56,437 nucleotides of DNA from Flavisolibacter longurius (GTDB taxonomy: Bacteria > Bacteroidota > Bacteroidia > Chitinophagales > Chitinophagaceae). Shown piece by piece: positions 24,259-31,899 of the stretch (its first letter is position 1; every line of letters begins with the position of its first letter). The stretch lies in the NCBI GenBank assembly GCA_014163555.1, contig JACJGO010000031.1, positions 1-56,437 of the forward strand. The letters are read 5' to 3'. The notes beneath the pieces are model-generated. The model did no database searches. It saw only the letters and a list, made by a program, of their open reading frames with translations, and was not told the DNA's origin. The translations under genes were made by a program, and so were the position numbers.

Positions 24259-25209
24259 ATGTCAGCAAAAAAAATCATTACTGTTTTTGGCGCCACCGGT
24301 GCCCAGGGCGGCAGTCTCGCCCATGCCATTTTAGACGACCCCAATAGTGAATTTTCAGTAAGGGCCGTAACAAGGGACACGGAATCGGATAAGGCCAAAG
24401 CGCTGGCGGCCAAGGGAGCGGAAGTAATGGCCGGTGATATCGACGACAAACAAAGTGTGGTCAATGCCATGCAAGGAGCTTACGGTGCTTTTTGTGTGAC
24501 CTTTTTCTGGGCGCACTTTTCCCCTGAAAAGGAAATGGAAGAAGCCAAGCGATTTGCCGAAGCGGCAAAAGAAACCGGCGTGCAGCACCTGATCTGGTCA
24601 ACGTTGGAGGACACCCGTAAATGGGTGCCCCTCGAAGATGATCGCATGCCTACCCTGCAGGGAAAATACAAAGTGCCGCATTTCGATGCCAAAGGCGAAT
24701 CGGATCATTACTTTACCGACCTTGGCGTGCCCACTACATTTTTGCGGGCTTCGTTCTACTGGGATAATTTTATCCATTTTGGCAGCGGTCCCAAAAAAGG
24801 ACCGGATGGCAAACAGTACCTGACCTTTCCGCTGGATGATAAAAAAATGGCTGGTATAGCAGCAGAAGACATTGGCAAATGCGCTTACGGCATATTCAAA
24901 CGAGGCAAAGAAACCATTGGTCAAACTATTGGCATTGCGGGTGAGCATCTCAATGGTGAGGAAATGGCGCAGAAAATGTCGAAAGCACTTGGCCAGGAAA
25001 TAACGTATAACAATGTAAGCCCTGAAACTTTTCGGAGCTTTGGTTTTCCCGGAGCCGATGACCTGGGAAATATGTTCCAATTCTACCGCGATTTTGAAGA
25101 AGACTGCAATACTGTTAGGGATGTGAATCGGTCAAAGGAGTTGAATCCTGAACTGCAATCGTTTGACCAGTGGCTGTCGAAAAATGCTTCGCGGATACCA
25201 ATTGAGTAG
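24259..25209 (+). CDS. NmrA-like NAD(P)-binding protein
   Basis: A 316-residue atypical short-chain dehydrogenase of the NmrA/HSCARG family. The Rossmann motif ITVFGATGAQGGSLAHAIL is at residues 7-25, followed by VRAVTRDTESDKAKAL and GAEVMAGDIDDKQSV. The usual catalytic Tyr-x3-Lys pattern is weak (GKYKVPHFDAK). Family members often sense NADP(H) redox state rather than catalyse. The C-terminal part contains HLNGEEMAQKMSKALGQEIT, typical of the family. It is a single gene with a 176-bp upstream spacer in which I see no clear promoter. Confidence 0.87.
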   Translation: MSAKKIITVFGATGAQGGSLAHAILDDPNSEFSVRAVTRDTESDKAKALAAKGAEVMAGDIDDKQSVVNAMQGAYGAFCVTFFWAHFSPEKEMEEAKRFAEAAKETGVQHLIWSTLEDTRKWVPLEDDRMPTLQGKYKVPHFDAKGESDHYFTDLGVPTTFLRASFYWDNFIHFGSGPKKGPDGKQYLTFPLDDKKMAGIAAEDIGKCAYGIFKRGKETIGQTIGIAGEHLNGEEMAQKMSKALGQEITYNNVSPETFRSFGFPGADDLGNMFQFYRDFEEDCNTVRDVNRSKELNPELQSFDQWLSKNASRIPIE

Positions 25210-25257
25210 GGTGAATGGTGAGTAAGTGAAGGCTATTTTTCAATAGATCAAAAATGG

Positions 25258-25297
25258 AACCGGCCGCTCTTCTGTTATGAACAGCGGCCGGTTTTTT
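25258..25297. terminator. Bidirectional terminator between the NmrA-like gene and def
   Basis: AACCGGCCGCT and AGCGGCCGGTT form a perfect 11-bp GC-rich stem followed on the plus strand by TTTTT. It begins 2 nt after the def stop codon. Confidence 0.88.
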
Positions 25298-25883
25298 ATT
25301 TCTTGGGGAACAACATTTTATAGTCTACCCGGATGGAGCCTTTGGCAATATCATCCAGCTTTCGTTTATAAAGCTTTCGTTTCAGGGGCGAGATGTGGTC
25401 AATAAAAAGCTTTCCGTCGATATGGTCGTATTCGTGCAGAATGATCCGACCGGTAACACCGTCAAAGGTTTTAGTGTGCTTCACAAAATTCTCATCCATA
25501 AATTCCAGTGTCACTTCTTCGGCCCGGTAGATGTCTTCCCTGATCTTTGGAATGCTCAGGCAACCTTCATTGTAGGGCCAATCGTCGCCGGCTTCTTCCA
25601 CGATTCGGGCATTGATAAAAACCTGCTTGATACCCGGCGCATCGGGGTAGGATTCTTCCGCTTTTTCTTCATCGTCCATATTGGCAAAAATCTGTTCACT
25701 GTCCACCACAAAAAGGCGAATAGGCCGGTTGATTTGGGGAGCTGCCAGGCCAACGCCACTGCTGCCATACATGGTTTCCCACATATCTTCTATCAGTTTG
25801 TTCAGCCCCGGATAATCGGGAGTAATGTCCTCAGCCACTTTGCGCAAAACAGGATGGCCATATGCTACGATCGGAAGAATCAT
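25296..25883 (-). CDS. def: Peptide deformylase
   Basis: A 195-residue metalloenzyme that removes the formyl group from nascent proteins. The three family motifs are present: GSSGVGLAAPQI, EGCLSIPKI (metal-binding Cys) and HEYDHIDGKLF (metal-binding His pair and catalytic Glu). An acidic insert (EQIFANMDDEEKAEESYPD) precedes motif 2. The frame is open to an ATG at 25904 (MIKIRVY), but the ATG at 25883 gives the standard start MILPIVAYGHPVLRKVA. A perfect TACTTTTG box lies about 60 nt upstream. Confidence 0.95.
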   Translation of the reverse strand: MILPIVAYGHPVLRKVAEDITPDYPGLNKLIEDMWETMYGSSGVGLAAPQINRPIRLFVVDSEQIFANMDDEEKAEESYPDAPGIKQVFINARIVEEAGDDWPYNEGCLSIPKIREDIYRAEEVTLEFMDENFVKHTKTFDGVTGRIILHEYDHIDGKLFIDHISPLKRKLYKRKLDDIAKGSIRVDYKMLFPKK

Positions 25884-25943
25884 GTATACACGAATTTTTA
25901 TCACGAATTACACGAAAGTTTGATTCGTGCATTTTTTGTGGTG

Positions 25944-25951
25944 CAAAAGTA
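25944..25951 (-). promoter_or_regulatory. -7 element of def
   Basis: TACTTTTG on the minus strand. The leader of about 57 nt that follows contains three copies of a CACGAA-type motif (CACGAATT, CACGAATT, CACGAAAG read on the plus strand). Confidence 0.5.
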
Positions 25952-25984
25952 GTTTATACAGAGGGGGTTTCGTGTTTTTAAACC

Positions 25985-26395
25985 TTAAAATTTGTTCATG
26001 TAGTCCTGCAGCATGATGGTGGCGGCAATTTCATCCACCAGGGCTTTGTTTTGTCGCTGCTTTTTTTTAAGGCCCATGTCCAGCATGGCCCGGGTGGCCA
26101 TTTTGGAGGTAAAGCGTTCATCCACTTCGGCAACGGGAATGGAGGGAAAAGCTTTTTTGAACTGAAGAATAAAATTCCTTACGAGGGGTGTGGCATGCGT
26201 ATCCGAATCATCCATATTGGTGGGCATGCCGATGATCACTTCCTCGACACCTTCCTTAGCGATGTAGTCTTTTAAAAAAGCCAAGAGTTTGGGCGTTTCC
26301 ACCGTGGTAAGGCCACTGGCAATAATCTTCAAGGGATCGGTAACCGCGAGCCCTGTACGCTTTTTCCCGTAGTCGATGGATAAGATTCTGCCCAT
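25985..26395 (-). CDS. ruvX: RuvX/YqgF-type RNase H-fold nuclease
   Basis: A 136-residue protein of the YqgF/RuvX family, linked to pre-16S rRNA 5' processing and, by structure, to Holliday-junction resolvases. Motifs: LSIDYGKKRTGLAVTDPLKI (first catalytic Asp), VEEVIIGMPTNMDDSD, VAEVDERFTSKMATRAML (catalytic Glu/Asp and ERFTS) and DEIAATIMLQDYM (last catalytic Asp). Length is normal. Only 1 nt separates it from ubiA upstream, so the two are co-transcribed with the vapBC pair. Def, downstream, has its own promoter in the 100-bp gap. Confidence 0.92.
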   Translation of the reverse strand: MGRILSIDYGKKRTGLAVTDPLKIIASGLTTVETPKLLAFLKDYIAKEGVEEVIIGMPTNMDDSDTHATPLVRNFILQFKKAFPSIPVAEVDERFTSKMATRAMLDMGLKKKQRQNKALVDEIAATIMLQDYMNKF

Positions 26396-26396
26396 A

Positions 26397-27332
26397 TTAT
26401 GTATTTACAAACAGGTCGGTAATTACAAATACGGCAAATACCACGCTGGCAATGCCATTGGCCGTCATAAAGGCCAGGTTTACCCGCCGCAGGTCGTTGG
26501 GTTTTACAATTGAATGTTGATACAGTAACATGCCGCCAAACACCAGTACACCTACCCAGTACAGCCAGCCAAAACCGCCGAGTTTTCCGGCAGCAATGAC
26601 CGCCGCAGCACTAAACAGGTGAAGGATTTCTGAAACCCGAAGCGCTTTGGCTTTACCCAGCCAGGCCGGGATAGAATAAAGCTGGTTGGAGCGATCAAAC
26701 TCTTCGTCCTGCAGGGCATAAATAATATCAAAGCCGCTTACCCAAAAGATTACGGCCAGCGAAAAAAGGATCGGCAGCCAATGAAACACACCGGTAACGG
26801 CCAGGTAAGCACCGATAGGTGCCAGGGATAGCCCCAACCCCAAAACCAGGTGACAAAGTGGGGTGAATCGCTTTGTATAACTATACCCTAACACGACCGC
26901 CAACGCAACCGGAGAGAGGTAAAAACAAATGGGGTTGATGAAAAACGTTGCGGCAATAAAAACTACGCAACTCATGATGGTAAAAAGCAAGGCGTTTTTC
27001 GGTGTGATGATGCCTTTTGGGATTTCCCGGATGGCCGTGCGGGGGTTCATCGCATCCCAGTTACGGTCGAGATAACGGTTAAACGCCATCGCGGCACTGC
27101 GGGCGGTGGTCATGCAGATGAGCACGAGAAGAAAAGTAAGGTATAGAGGTTGACTGCCAGGTCCTTCGAATTCAACTTCCACAGGATCGATTGTGTTATT
27201 TAATCTCCATTCACCGACACCATAAATAACATTCATACGGATGGCCAAAAAAAAGCCAATCAACGCAAACGGCATCGCAAAAATGGTATGCGAAAATTTG
27301 ATGAGAGAAAGATAGTTTTTTACTGTGCTCAT
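26397..27332 (-). CDS. UbiA-family prenyltransferase
   Basis: A 311-residue integral membrane protein with about eight to nine helices. The first prenyl-diphosphate-binding motif is FNRYLDRNWDAMNPRT (N-x3-D) and the second DIIYALQDEEFDR. It attaches a polyprenyl chain to an aromatic acceptor in quinone synthesis. Bacteroidota make menaquinone, so it may be the futalosine-pathway enzyme MqnP or a MenA-like enzyme; I cannot choose from sequence alone. A loop of about 25 residues after helix 1 (VIYGVGEWRLNNTIDPVEVE) is an odd insertion. It is wedged between vapC and ruvX with 1-nt gaps and shows no promoter of its own. Confidence 0.88.
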   Translation of the reverse strand: MSTVKNYLSLIKFSHTIFAMPFALIGFFLAIRMNVIYGVGEWRLNNTIDPVEVEFEGPGSQPLYLTFLLVLICMTTARSAAMAFNRYLDRNWDAMNPRTAIREIPKGIITPKNALLFTIMSCVVFIAATFFINPICFYLSPVALAVVLGYSYTKRFTPLCHLVLGLGLSLAPIGAYLAVTGVFHWLPILFSLAVIFWVSGFDIIYALQDEEFDRSNQLYSIPAWLGKAKALRVSEILHLFSAAAVIAAGKLGGFGWLYWVGVLVFGGMLLYQHSIVKPNDLRRVNLAFMTANGIASVVFAVFVITDLFVNT

Positions 27333-27333
27333 T

Positions 27334-27705
27334 TTAAAATTCTACTAATTCCAACGGCAGGTTTTCAATCTGCCTGTATTGTTTATCGGCTGTGATCAAT
27401 GTTAACTGAAGTGTAATGGCGGTAGCCGCGATAATGCAGTCCGGCAGTTTTAAGGCGTAGGTTTTTCGGAGTGAAATAGCCTCCTGCTTTATACTTTGAT
27501 CAATATCGATGATCCTGAATTGTGACAAGAATTGTCGGATACTTTTTTCTTCCTTGGTTGTAAGCCTGCTAAAACTGAACAGTTCAATCTCACTAACAAA
27601 GGAAGTATATAGGCTTTTTCTGTGCAGATGGTTTGCCAATGTTTCATTACCGGTAAGGATGTAAAGAATAATATTGGTATCGAGAAGATACTTATGCCCA
27701 TTCAT
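27334..27705 (-). CDS. vapC: PIN-domain toxin (VapC-like)
   Basis: A 123-residue PIN-domain endoribonuclease. The four acidic positions of the family are visible: LLDTNIILYIL (Asp near residue 8), SEIELFSF (Glu), LPDCIIAATAI (Asp) and LITADKQYRQI (Asp). VapC toxins usually cut tRNA or rRNA and are held by a VapB antitoxin. The ATG at 27705 lies inside the last codons of the antitoxin gene (14-nt overlap), which implies coupled translation. Its stop is 1 nt before the ubiA start. Confidence 0.9.
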   Translation of the reverse strand: MNGHKYLLDTNIILYILTGNETLANHLHRKSLYTSFVSEIELFSFSRLTTKEEKSIRQFLSQFRIIDIDQSIKQEAISLRKTYALKLPDCIIAATAITLQLTLITADKQYRQIENLPLELVEF

Positions 27706-27847
27706 CACGCAACCGTTTTTGAATGGCCATTGGGTCTTCTTTCAGCTTCAGAACACCACAAAATTTTTTTGTGTCCACTCCCCTATCAACGGCTGTTTTC
27801 GTGCGACGCACCTGTTTGATCTTCGGCTCTTTTTTACGGGATTCCAT
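27692..27847 (-). CDS. Antitoxin partner of VapC
   Basis: A 51-residue basic protein, too short to be noticed easily. It reads MESRKKEPKIKQVRRTKTAV, continues through KKFCGVLKLKEDPMAIQKRL, and ends RDEWA. The C-terminal part matches the toxin-binding tail of small Bacteroidota VapB-type antitoxins (pattern FxGxLKLxxDPxxIQKxLRDEW). The N-terminal Arg/Lys region would be the DNA- or toxin-binding part. It overlaps vapC by 14 nt, and a perfect -7 box lies 5 nt upstream of its ATG, so its mRNA is predicted to begin 1-2 nt before the start codon. Free antitoxin normally represses its own operon. Confidence 0.78.
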   Translation of the reverse strand: MESRKKEPKIKQVRRTKTAVDRGVDTKKFCGVLKLKEDPMAIQKRLRDEWA

Positions 27848-27852
27848 ATTGG

Positions 27853-27860
27853 CAAAAATA
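27853..27860 (-). promoter_or_regulatory. -7 element of vapBC(-ubiA-ruvX)
   Basis: TATTTTTG on the minus strand, in the 17-bp gap between the methyltransferase stop and the antitoxin ATG at 27847. The predicted leader is about 2 nt. Confidence 0.6.
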
Positions 27861-27864
27861 CGTC

Positions 27865-28398
27865 TCAATCAGCTTTCATCCGCTCCCGGATTAATTCCCA
27901 CAGCACCACTCCTGCTGCCGTTGCAACATTCAGCGAATGTTTCATGCCCAGTTGCGGAATCTCGATCACGCCATCGCACAAAGCAATCGTGCTTTGCTCC
28001 ACGCCGGTGACTTCATTGCCAAAAACCACGGCAACCTTGTCATCTTCTACTGCAAAAGACCCCAGCTTCCAGCTATCCACTGCCTGCTCAACAGCATACA
28101 CTTTGTAACCCAACGACCGGATTTCTGCAATCGCTTCTTCAATATTCCTGAAATGCTTCCAGGCTATGGAATCCTCTGCCCCCAATGCAGTTTTCTTGAT
28201 CTCTTTGTGTGGCGGGAAGGCCGTATACCCGCAGAGGTAGATACTTGCCAGCAGAAACGCATCGGCCGTACGGAACACCGAACCTACATTGTAGGCACTG
28301 CGGATATTTTCCAGTACAGCAATCACGGGCAGCTTTTCCGACTGCTTAAATTCTTCTACCGATTTACGGCCCAATTCGGCCATACTTAATTTGCGCAT
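27865..28398 (-). CDS. TrmH/SpoU-family RNA methyltransferase
   Basis: A 177-residue SAM-dependent 2'-O-methyltransferase of the SPOUT class. The three family motifs are present: NIRSAYNVGSVFRTADAF (motif 1), VFGNEVTGVEQSTIALCD (motif 2) and IPQLGMKHSLNVATAAGVVL (motif 3), which form the trefoil knot and cofactor site. It is a minimal version without a substrate-binding N-terminal domain, so the target RNA (tRNA or rRNA) is not clear. It precedes vapBC on the same strand, and some readthrough into that unit is likely. Confidence 0.9.
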   Translation of the reverse strand: MRKLSMAELGRKSVEEFKQSEKLPVIAVLENIRSAYNVGSVFRTADAFLLASIYLCGYTAFPPHKEIKKTALGAEDSIAWKHFRNIEEAIAEIRSLGYKVYAVEQAVDSWKLGSFAVEDDKVAVVFGNEVTGVEQSTIALCDGVIEIPQLGMKHSLNVATAAGVVLWELIRERMKAD

Positions 28399-28545
28399 AG
28401 TTTTCTGTTGTAGCCGTGAAGACGTGAATTCAATATTCCTGAAATACGTTCTGCCTTACCGCCTTCCCGGCAATATTCAATCGCCGCAAATGTAAGCCCC
28501 AATACTCCGTGGATAAAAAAGGGGTTGAATACGATGCGCTGCCGC

Positions 28546-28553
28546 TATTTTTG
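28546..28553 (+). promoter_or_regulatory. -7 element of mutS
   Basis: TATTTTTG, with the ATG at 28565; the leader is about 8 nt. Confidence 0.6.
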
Positions 28554-28564
28554 CCGCAATCGCT

Positions 28565-31165
28565 ATGAGTAAGATAAAGCCGGCAGAAACACCACTGATG
28601 CAGCAGCACAAAGCCATCAAGGCAAAATACCCTGATGCGGTTTTGCTGTTTCGTGTGGGTGATTTTTATGAAACCTTTGGTCCCGATGCCATCATCGCTT
28701 CGCAGGTATTGGGCATCACCCTTACCCGGCGCAACAATGGTGGTGCGTCTGACAGCGAACTGGCCGGTTTTCCACATCATGCGTTGGACACCTACCTGCA
28801 CAAGCTTGTGAAAGCCGGATACCGTGTGGCCATCTGCGATCAATTGGAAGATCCCAAAACCGTCAAAGGCATTGTCAAACGTGGAGTTACAGAAATGGTG
28901 ACTCCCGGCACGGCCACCAACGACAAGCTGCTGGATTTTAACAGCAATAATTTCCTGGCGGCGGTGCATATCAGCAACGAAAAATACGGGCTTTCGTTCT
29001 TGGACATTTCCACCGGTGAATTTTTTATTGCTGAAGGCGACCGCGAGTATGCCGATAAACTGCTCATGGGATTTAAACCCGCAGAGGTGATCTTTCAGCG
29101 CCACCACCAACGACGATTCAAAGAAGAATTCGGCTCCCGCTTTTACACTTACACGCTGGACGAATGGATCTTCAGCCGGCAATATGCCGAAGAAAGCCTG
29201 CTCAAGCATTTTGACACCCATTCCTTGAAAGGTTTTGGCATCGAAAGTTCGGAAGGGGGCATTGTGGCAGCCGGCGCTGTATTGCATTACCTGAAGGAAA
29301 CAGAGCATCCCAACCTGCAGCACATCACCTCTATCCACTTGCTGGCACAAACCGATCACCTGTGGATGGACCGGTTTACCATTCGCAACCTGGAGTTGAT
29401 TCACAAAAGCAGCGAAGGCGCCCAAACCCTGTTGGATGTACTGGACGCTACCGTAACCCCGATGGGTGCCCGCATGCTGCGCCGTTGGATCGTGTTCCCG
29501 CTGAAGGATATCCAAAAGATCAATGAACGCCTGCAAACCGTCGAGCATTTTATCCTGCAAACAGACCTGCGCAACCAGATATTGCATGCGCTAAAGCAAT
29601 GCGGTGACCTGGAAAGACTGGTGTCCAAGATCCCGCTGAAAAAGATCAATCCGCGGGAATTGCTGCAACTGGCCCGTTCCCTGGCGCAGATAGAGACCAT
29701 CAAAAAGGTTTGTACAGAAAGCGGGAATGCCTATCTCCGGCGATTGAGTGAAACGCTGAACCCCTGTCCCTATATCATTGAAAAAATCACGGCTTCGATT
29801 GCGGAGAACCCGCCGGCACTGGCTGCAAAGGGTGGTTTCATCCACAAAGACGTGGACGAAGAACTGGACGGCCTGCGGCAAATTTCCCATAACGGCAAAG
29901 AATACCTGTTGCAACTGCAACAAAAAGAAAGCGAGGCGACGGGTATTTCTTCGCTGAAGATCGGCTTCAACAATGTGTTCGGGTATTACCTGGAGGTCAC
30001 CAATTCGCACAAGGCAAAAGTGCCGGCTGGTTGGATGCGCAAACAAACCCTTGCCAATGCTGAACGCTACATTACTCCCGAATTAAAAGAATACGAAGAA
30101 AAAATCACCGGTGCAGAAGAAAAAATTCTGGCCATTGAACTGAAAATTTTTGATGCCCTGCTGAACGAGTTGCATGATTTCATTGCACCGATCCAGGCCA
30201 ATGCGCAGATTGCCGCCACGCTGGATTGTCTTTGTTGTTTTGCCCACAATGCGCTTCAATACAATTACAAAAAGCCGGAACTACACGAAGGGGATGAATT
30301 GTCCATCAAAGAAGGCCGTCACCCAGTGATTGAACGATCACTGCCACCGGCAGAACCCTTTATCAGCAACGACCTCCTGCTGAATAAAACGGAGCAGCAG
30401 ATCATTATCCTGACGGGTCCGAACATGAGCGGTAAGTCGGCCCTGTTGCGGCAGACGGCTTTGATTACATTGATGGCGCACATGGGATCATTCGTGCCGG
30501 CATCGGAAGCATTTGTGCCGCTTACAGACAAAATTTTTACCCGTGTCGGCGCATCGGATAACCTGAGTGCGGGAGAAAGTACGTTTATGGTGGAGATGAA
30601 TGAAACGGCTTCCATCATCAACAACGTGTCGCCACGCTGCCTCATTCTGCTGGATGAAATTGGACGAGGCACCTCAACTTATGACGGTATCTCTATTGCC
30701 TGGAGCATTGCCGAGCACCTGCACAATGCACCGGAACAACCCAAAACTTTTTTTGCCACGCATTACCACGAGCTGAATGAACTGGAAGCAAGACTGCCAA
30801 GGGTTCGCAATTTTCATGTCACCAACAAAGAAGTAGGCAACCGCATTATTTTTCTTCGAAAGCTGGCGCCGGGCGGCAGTACGCACAGCTTTGGTATTCA
30901 TGTGGCCAAAATGGCCGGCATGCCTCCCAGTCTCCTTCAACGGGCAAATGAAGTTTTAAAAAGCCTGGAGGAAAAACACGGTGACAGTTCGCTGGCACAG
31001 AATGTAAAAAATCTTACGGCTCCCAAATTGCAGTTAAGCATTTTTGATGCCCACAGCCAAACCTTTGAGGATATTCGTAAAATGTTGGAAGGCATTGATA
31101 TCAACCGGCTGACACCGGTGGAGGCCTTGCTGAAATTAAATGAGATTAAAGGATTGCTGAAATAA
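28565..31165 (+). CDS. mutS: DNA mismatch repair protein MutS
   Basis: An 866-residue, full-length MutS1. The mismatch-reading domain I carries LFRVGDFYETFGPDA (the Phe-x-Glu that stacks on the mismatch). Connector, lever and clamp domains follow. The ATPase has Walker A GPNMSGKS at residues 618-625, the STFMVEMNETA signature, Walker B LILLDEIGRGTSTYDG and the ATHYHEL switch. The C-terminal end matches the MutL/clamp-interaction region (LFDAHS-like IFDAHSQTFEDI). With MutL it starts post-replicative repair. It is divergent from the methyltransferase gene. A second MutS-family protein (MutS2) is encoded at 2836-4938. Confidence 0.97.
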   Translation: MSKIKPAETPLMQQHKAIKAKYPDAVLLFRVGDFYETFGPDAIIASQVLGITLTRRNNGGASDSELAGFPHHALDTYLHKLVKAGYRVAICDQLEDPKTVKGIVKRGVTEMVTPGTATNDKLLDFNSNNFLAAVHISNEKYGLSFLDISTGEFFIAEGDREYADKLLMGFKPAEVIFQRHHQRRFKEEFGSRFYTYTLDEWIFSRQYAEESLLKHFDTHSLKGFGIESSEGGIVAAGAVLHYLKETEHPNLQHITSIHLLAQTDHLWMDRFTIRNLELIHKSSEGAQTLLDVLDATVTPMGARMLRRWIVFPLKDIQKINERLQTVEHFILQTDLRNQILHALKQCGDLERLVSKIPLKKINPRELLQLARSLAQIETIKKVCTESGNAYLRRLSETLNPCPYIIEKITASIAENPPALAAKGGFIHKDVDEELDGLRQISHNGKEYLLQLQQKESEATGISSLKIGFNNVFGYYLEVTNSHKAKVPAGWMRKQTLANAERYITPELKEYEEKITGAEEKILAIELKIFDALLNELHDFIAPIQANAQIAATLDCLCCFAHNALQYNYKKPELHEGDELSIKEGRHPVIERSLPPAEPFISNDLLLNKTEQQIIILTGPNMSGKSALLRQTALITLMAHMGSFVPASEAFVPLTDKIFTRVGASDNLSAGESTFMVEMNETASIINNVSPRCLILLDEIGRGTSTYDGISIAWSIAEHLHNAPEQPKTFFATHYHELNELEARLPRVRNFHVTNKEVGNRIIFLRKLAPGGSTHSFGIHVAKMAGMPPSLLQRANEVLKSLEEKHGDSSLAQNVKNLTAPKLQLSIFDAHSQTFEDIRKMLEGIDINRLTPVEALLKLNEIKGLLK

Positions 31166-31315
31166 GCCCCCTGTCCCCCGGTGGGGGAACTTAGATCGGT
31201 TTACTTTTCTCTCTTCACCATTGCTTACAGTAAAATGATTTTAGTTGCTGCATAGGATTACCAACAGTACAAGTGTGCGACGCAACCGACGTCAAATAGT
31301 AGTACTTCAGCTTAG

Positions 31316-31368
31316 CCCATAAATAAGAAAATGCATGTCATTGAAACATGCATTTTCTTATTTATGGG
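31316..31368. terminator. Perfect 22-bp inverted repeat, probable bidirectional terminator
   Basis: CCCATAAATAAGAAAATGCATG pairs without mismatch with the copy at 31347-31368 around a 9-nt loop. The inner GCATG core is followed by a T-rich arm on both strands, so it can stop transcription of mutS (plus) and of the SET-domain gene (minus). The stem is unusually long for a terminator. Flanking it, GGGGGAACTTAG (about 31184-31194) and CTAAGTTCCCCC (about 31418-31429) form a further inverted pair. Confidence 0.6.
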
Positions 31369-31418
31369 AAGAAAGAACATTGATAAAGAAATGACTGGAA
31401 ATGAAAAGTGGCGTGCCC

Positions 31419-31850
31419 CTAAGTTCCCCCTCCGAGTGACAAGGGGCCGGCCTTATCAAACCACACTTTTTTTTCATCGTCCCAGGTTCCGTTATAATTG
31501 ATGAAAAGTTCTTCGCCGGCTTTAATGTCGCGGACAGAAATAATGCTGATGGCGTCTTTTTTAAAGTACATACCATAATTACAATTGGCCGTGTAGGAAT
31601 GATTGTACATCGACACCAGTCCCAGCGCAACGGCACATTGCGAATTGTCCTTGCCCCATTCAAAAATATAATCGTGCAACAACGTTTGATCCAGCAGGAT
31701 GCGAGCTTCCGGCCCCATCACAATCACAGGCGCCAGTTCAATTAATTTGCCGGCAGCAATGGGGACAGAGGTAAACACACCGCGGCCCATTTTTTTTGTT
31801 CTGGACACATACACGCCTTCCAATAAAAAACTCTGTGGGTTTGCTGCCAT
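31419..31850 (-). CDS. SET-domain protein
   Basis: A 143-residue protein consisting of a compact SET domain. Features: GRGVFTSVPIAAGKLIELAP near the N-terminus (SAM loop), the knot motif SMYNHSYTANCNY (NHS), ISVRDIKAGEELFINYNGTW (EE-x-x-x-NY). SET proteins are lysine methyltransferases in eukaryotes; bacterial versions methylate ribosomal or other proteins, or have unknown targets. There is no post-SET cysteine cluster. The C-terminal residues GPLSLGGGT are encoded by an intergenic-type repeat, so the end of the protein may have been altered recently. It is divergent from mgtE. Confidence 0.85.
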   Translation of the reverse strand: MAANPQSFLLEGVYVSRTKKMGRGVFTSVPIAAGKLIELAPVIVMGPEARILLDQTLLHDYIFEWGKDNSQCAVALGLVSMYNHSYTANCNYGMYFKKDAISIISVRDIKAGEELFINYNGTWDDEKKVWFDKAGPLSLGGGT

Positions 31851-31887
31851 ACAGAAATAAGGGTGAAGATAGGAGGAAAACCTGCAT

Positions 31888-31895
31888 TAATTTTG
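31888..31895 (+). promoter_or_regulatory. -7 element of mgtE
   Basis: TAATTTTG ends 4 nt before the ATG at 31900. Transcription should start at or 1 nt before the start codon, that is, a leaderless mRNA. Confidence 0.6.
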
Positions 31896-31899
31896 AACC

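Noticed and set aside
25884-25904. ATG giving a seven-residue extension of peptide deformylase
   Set aside because: The extension MIKIRVY precedes a standard deformylase start (MILPIVAYGHPVLRKVA) and derives from a CACGAA repeat stretch.
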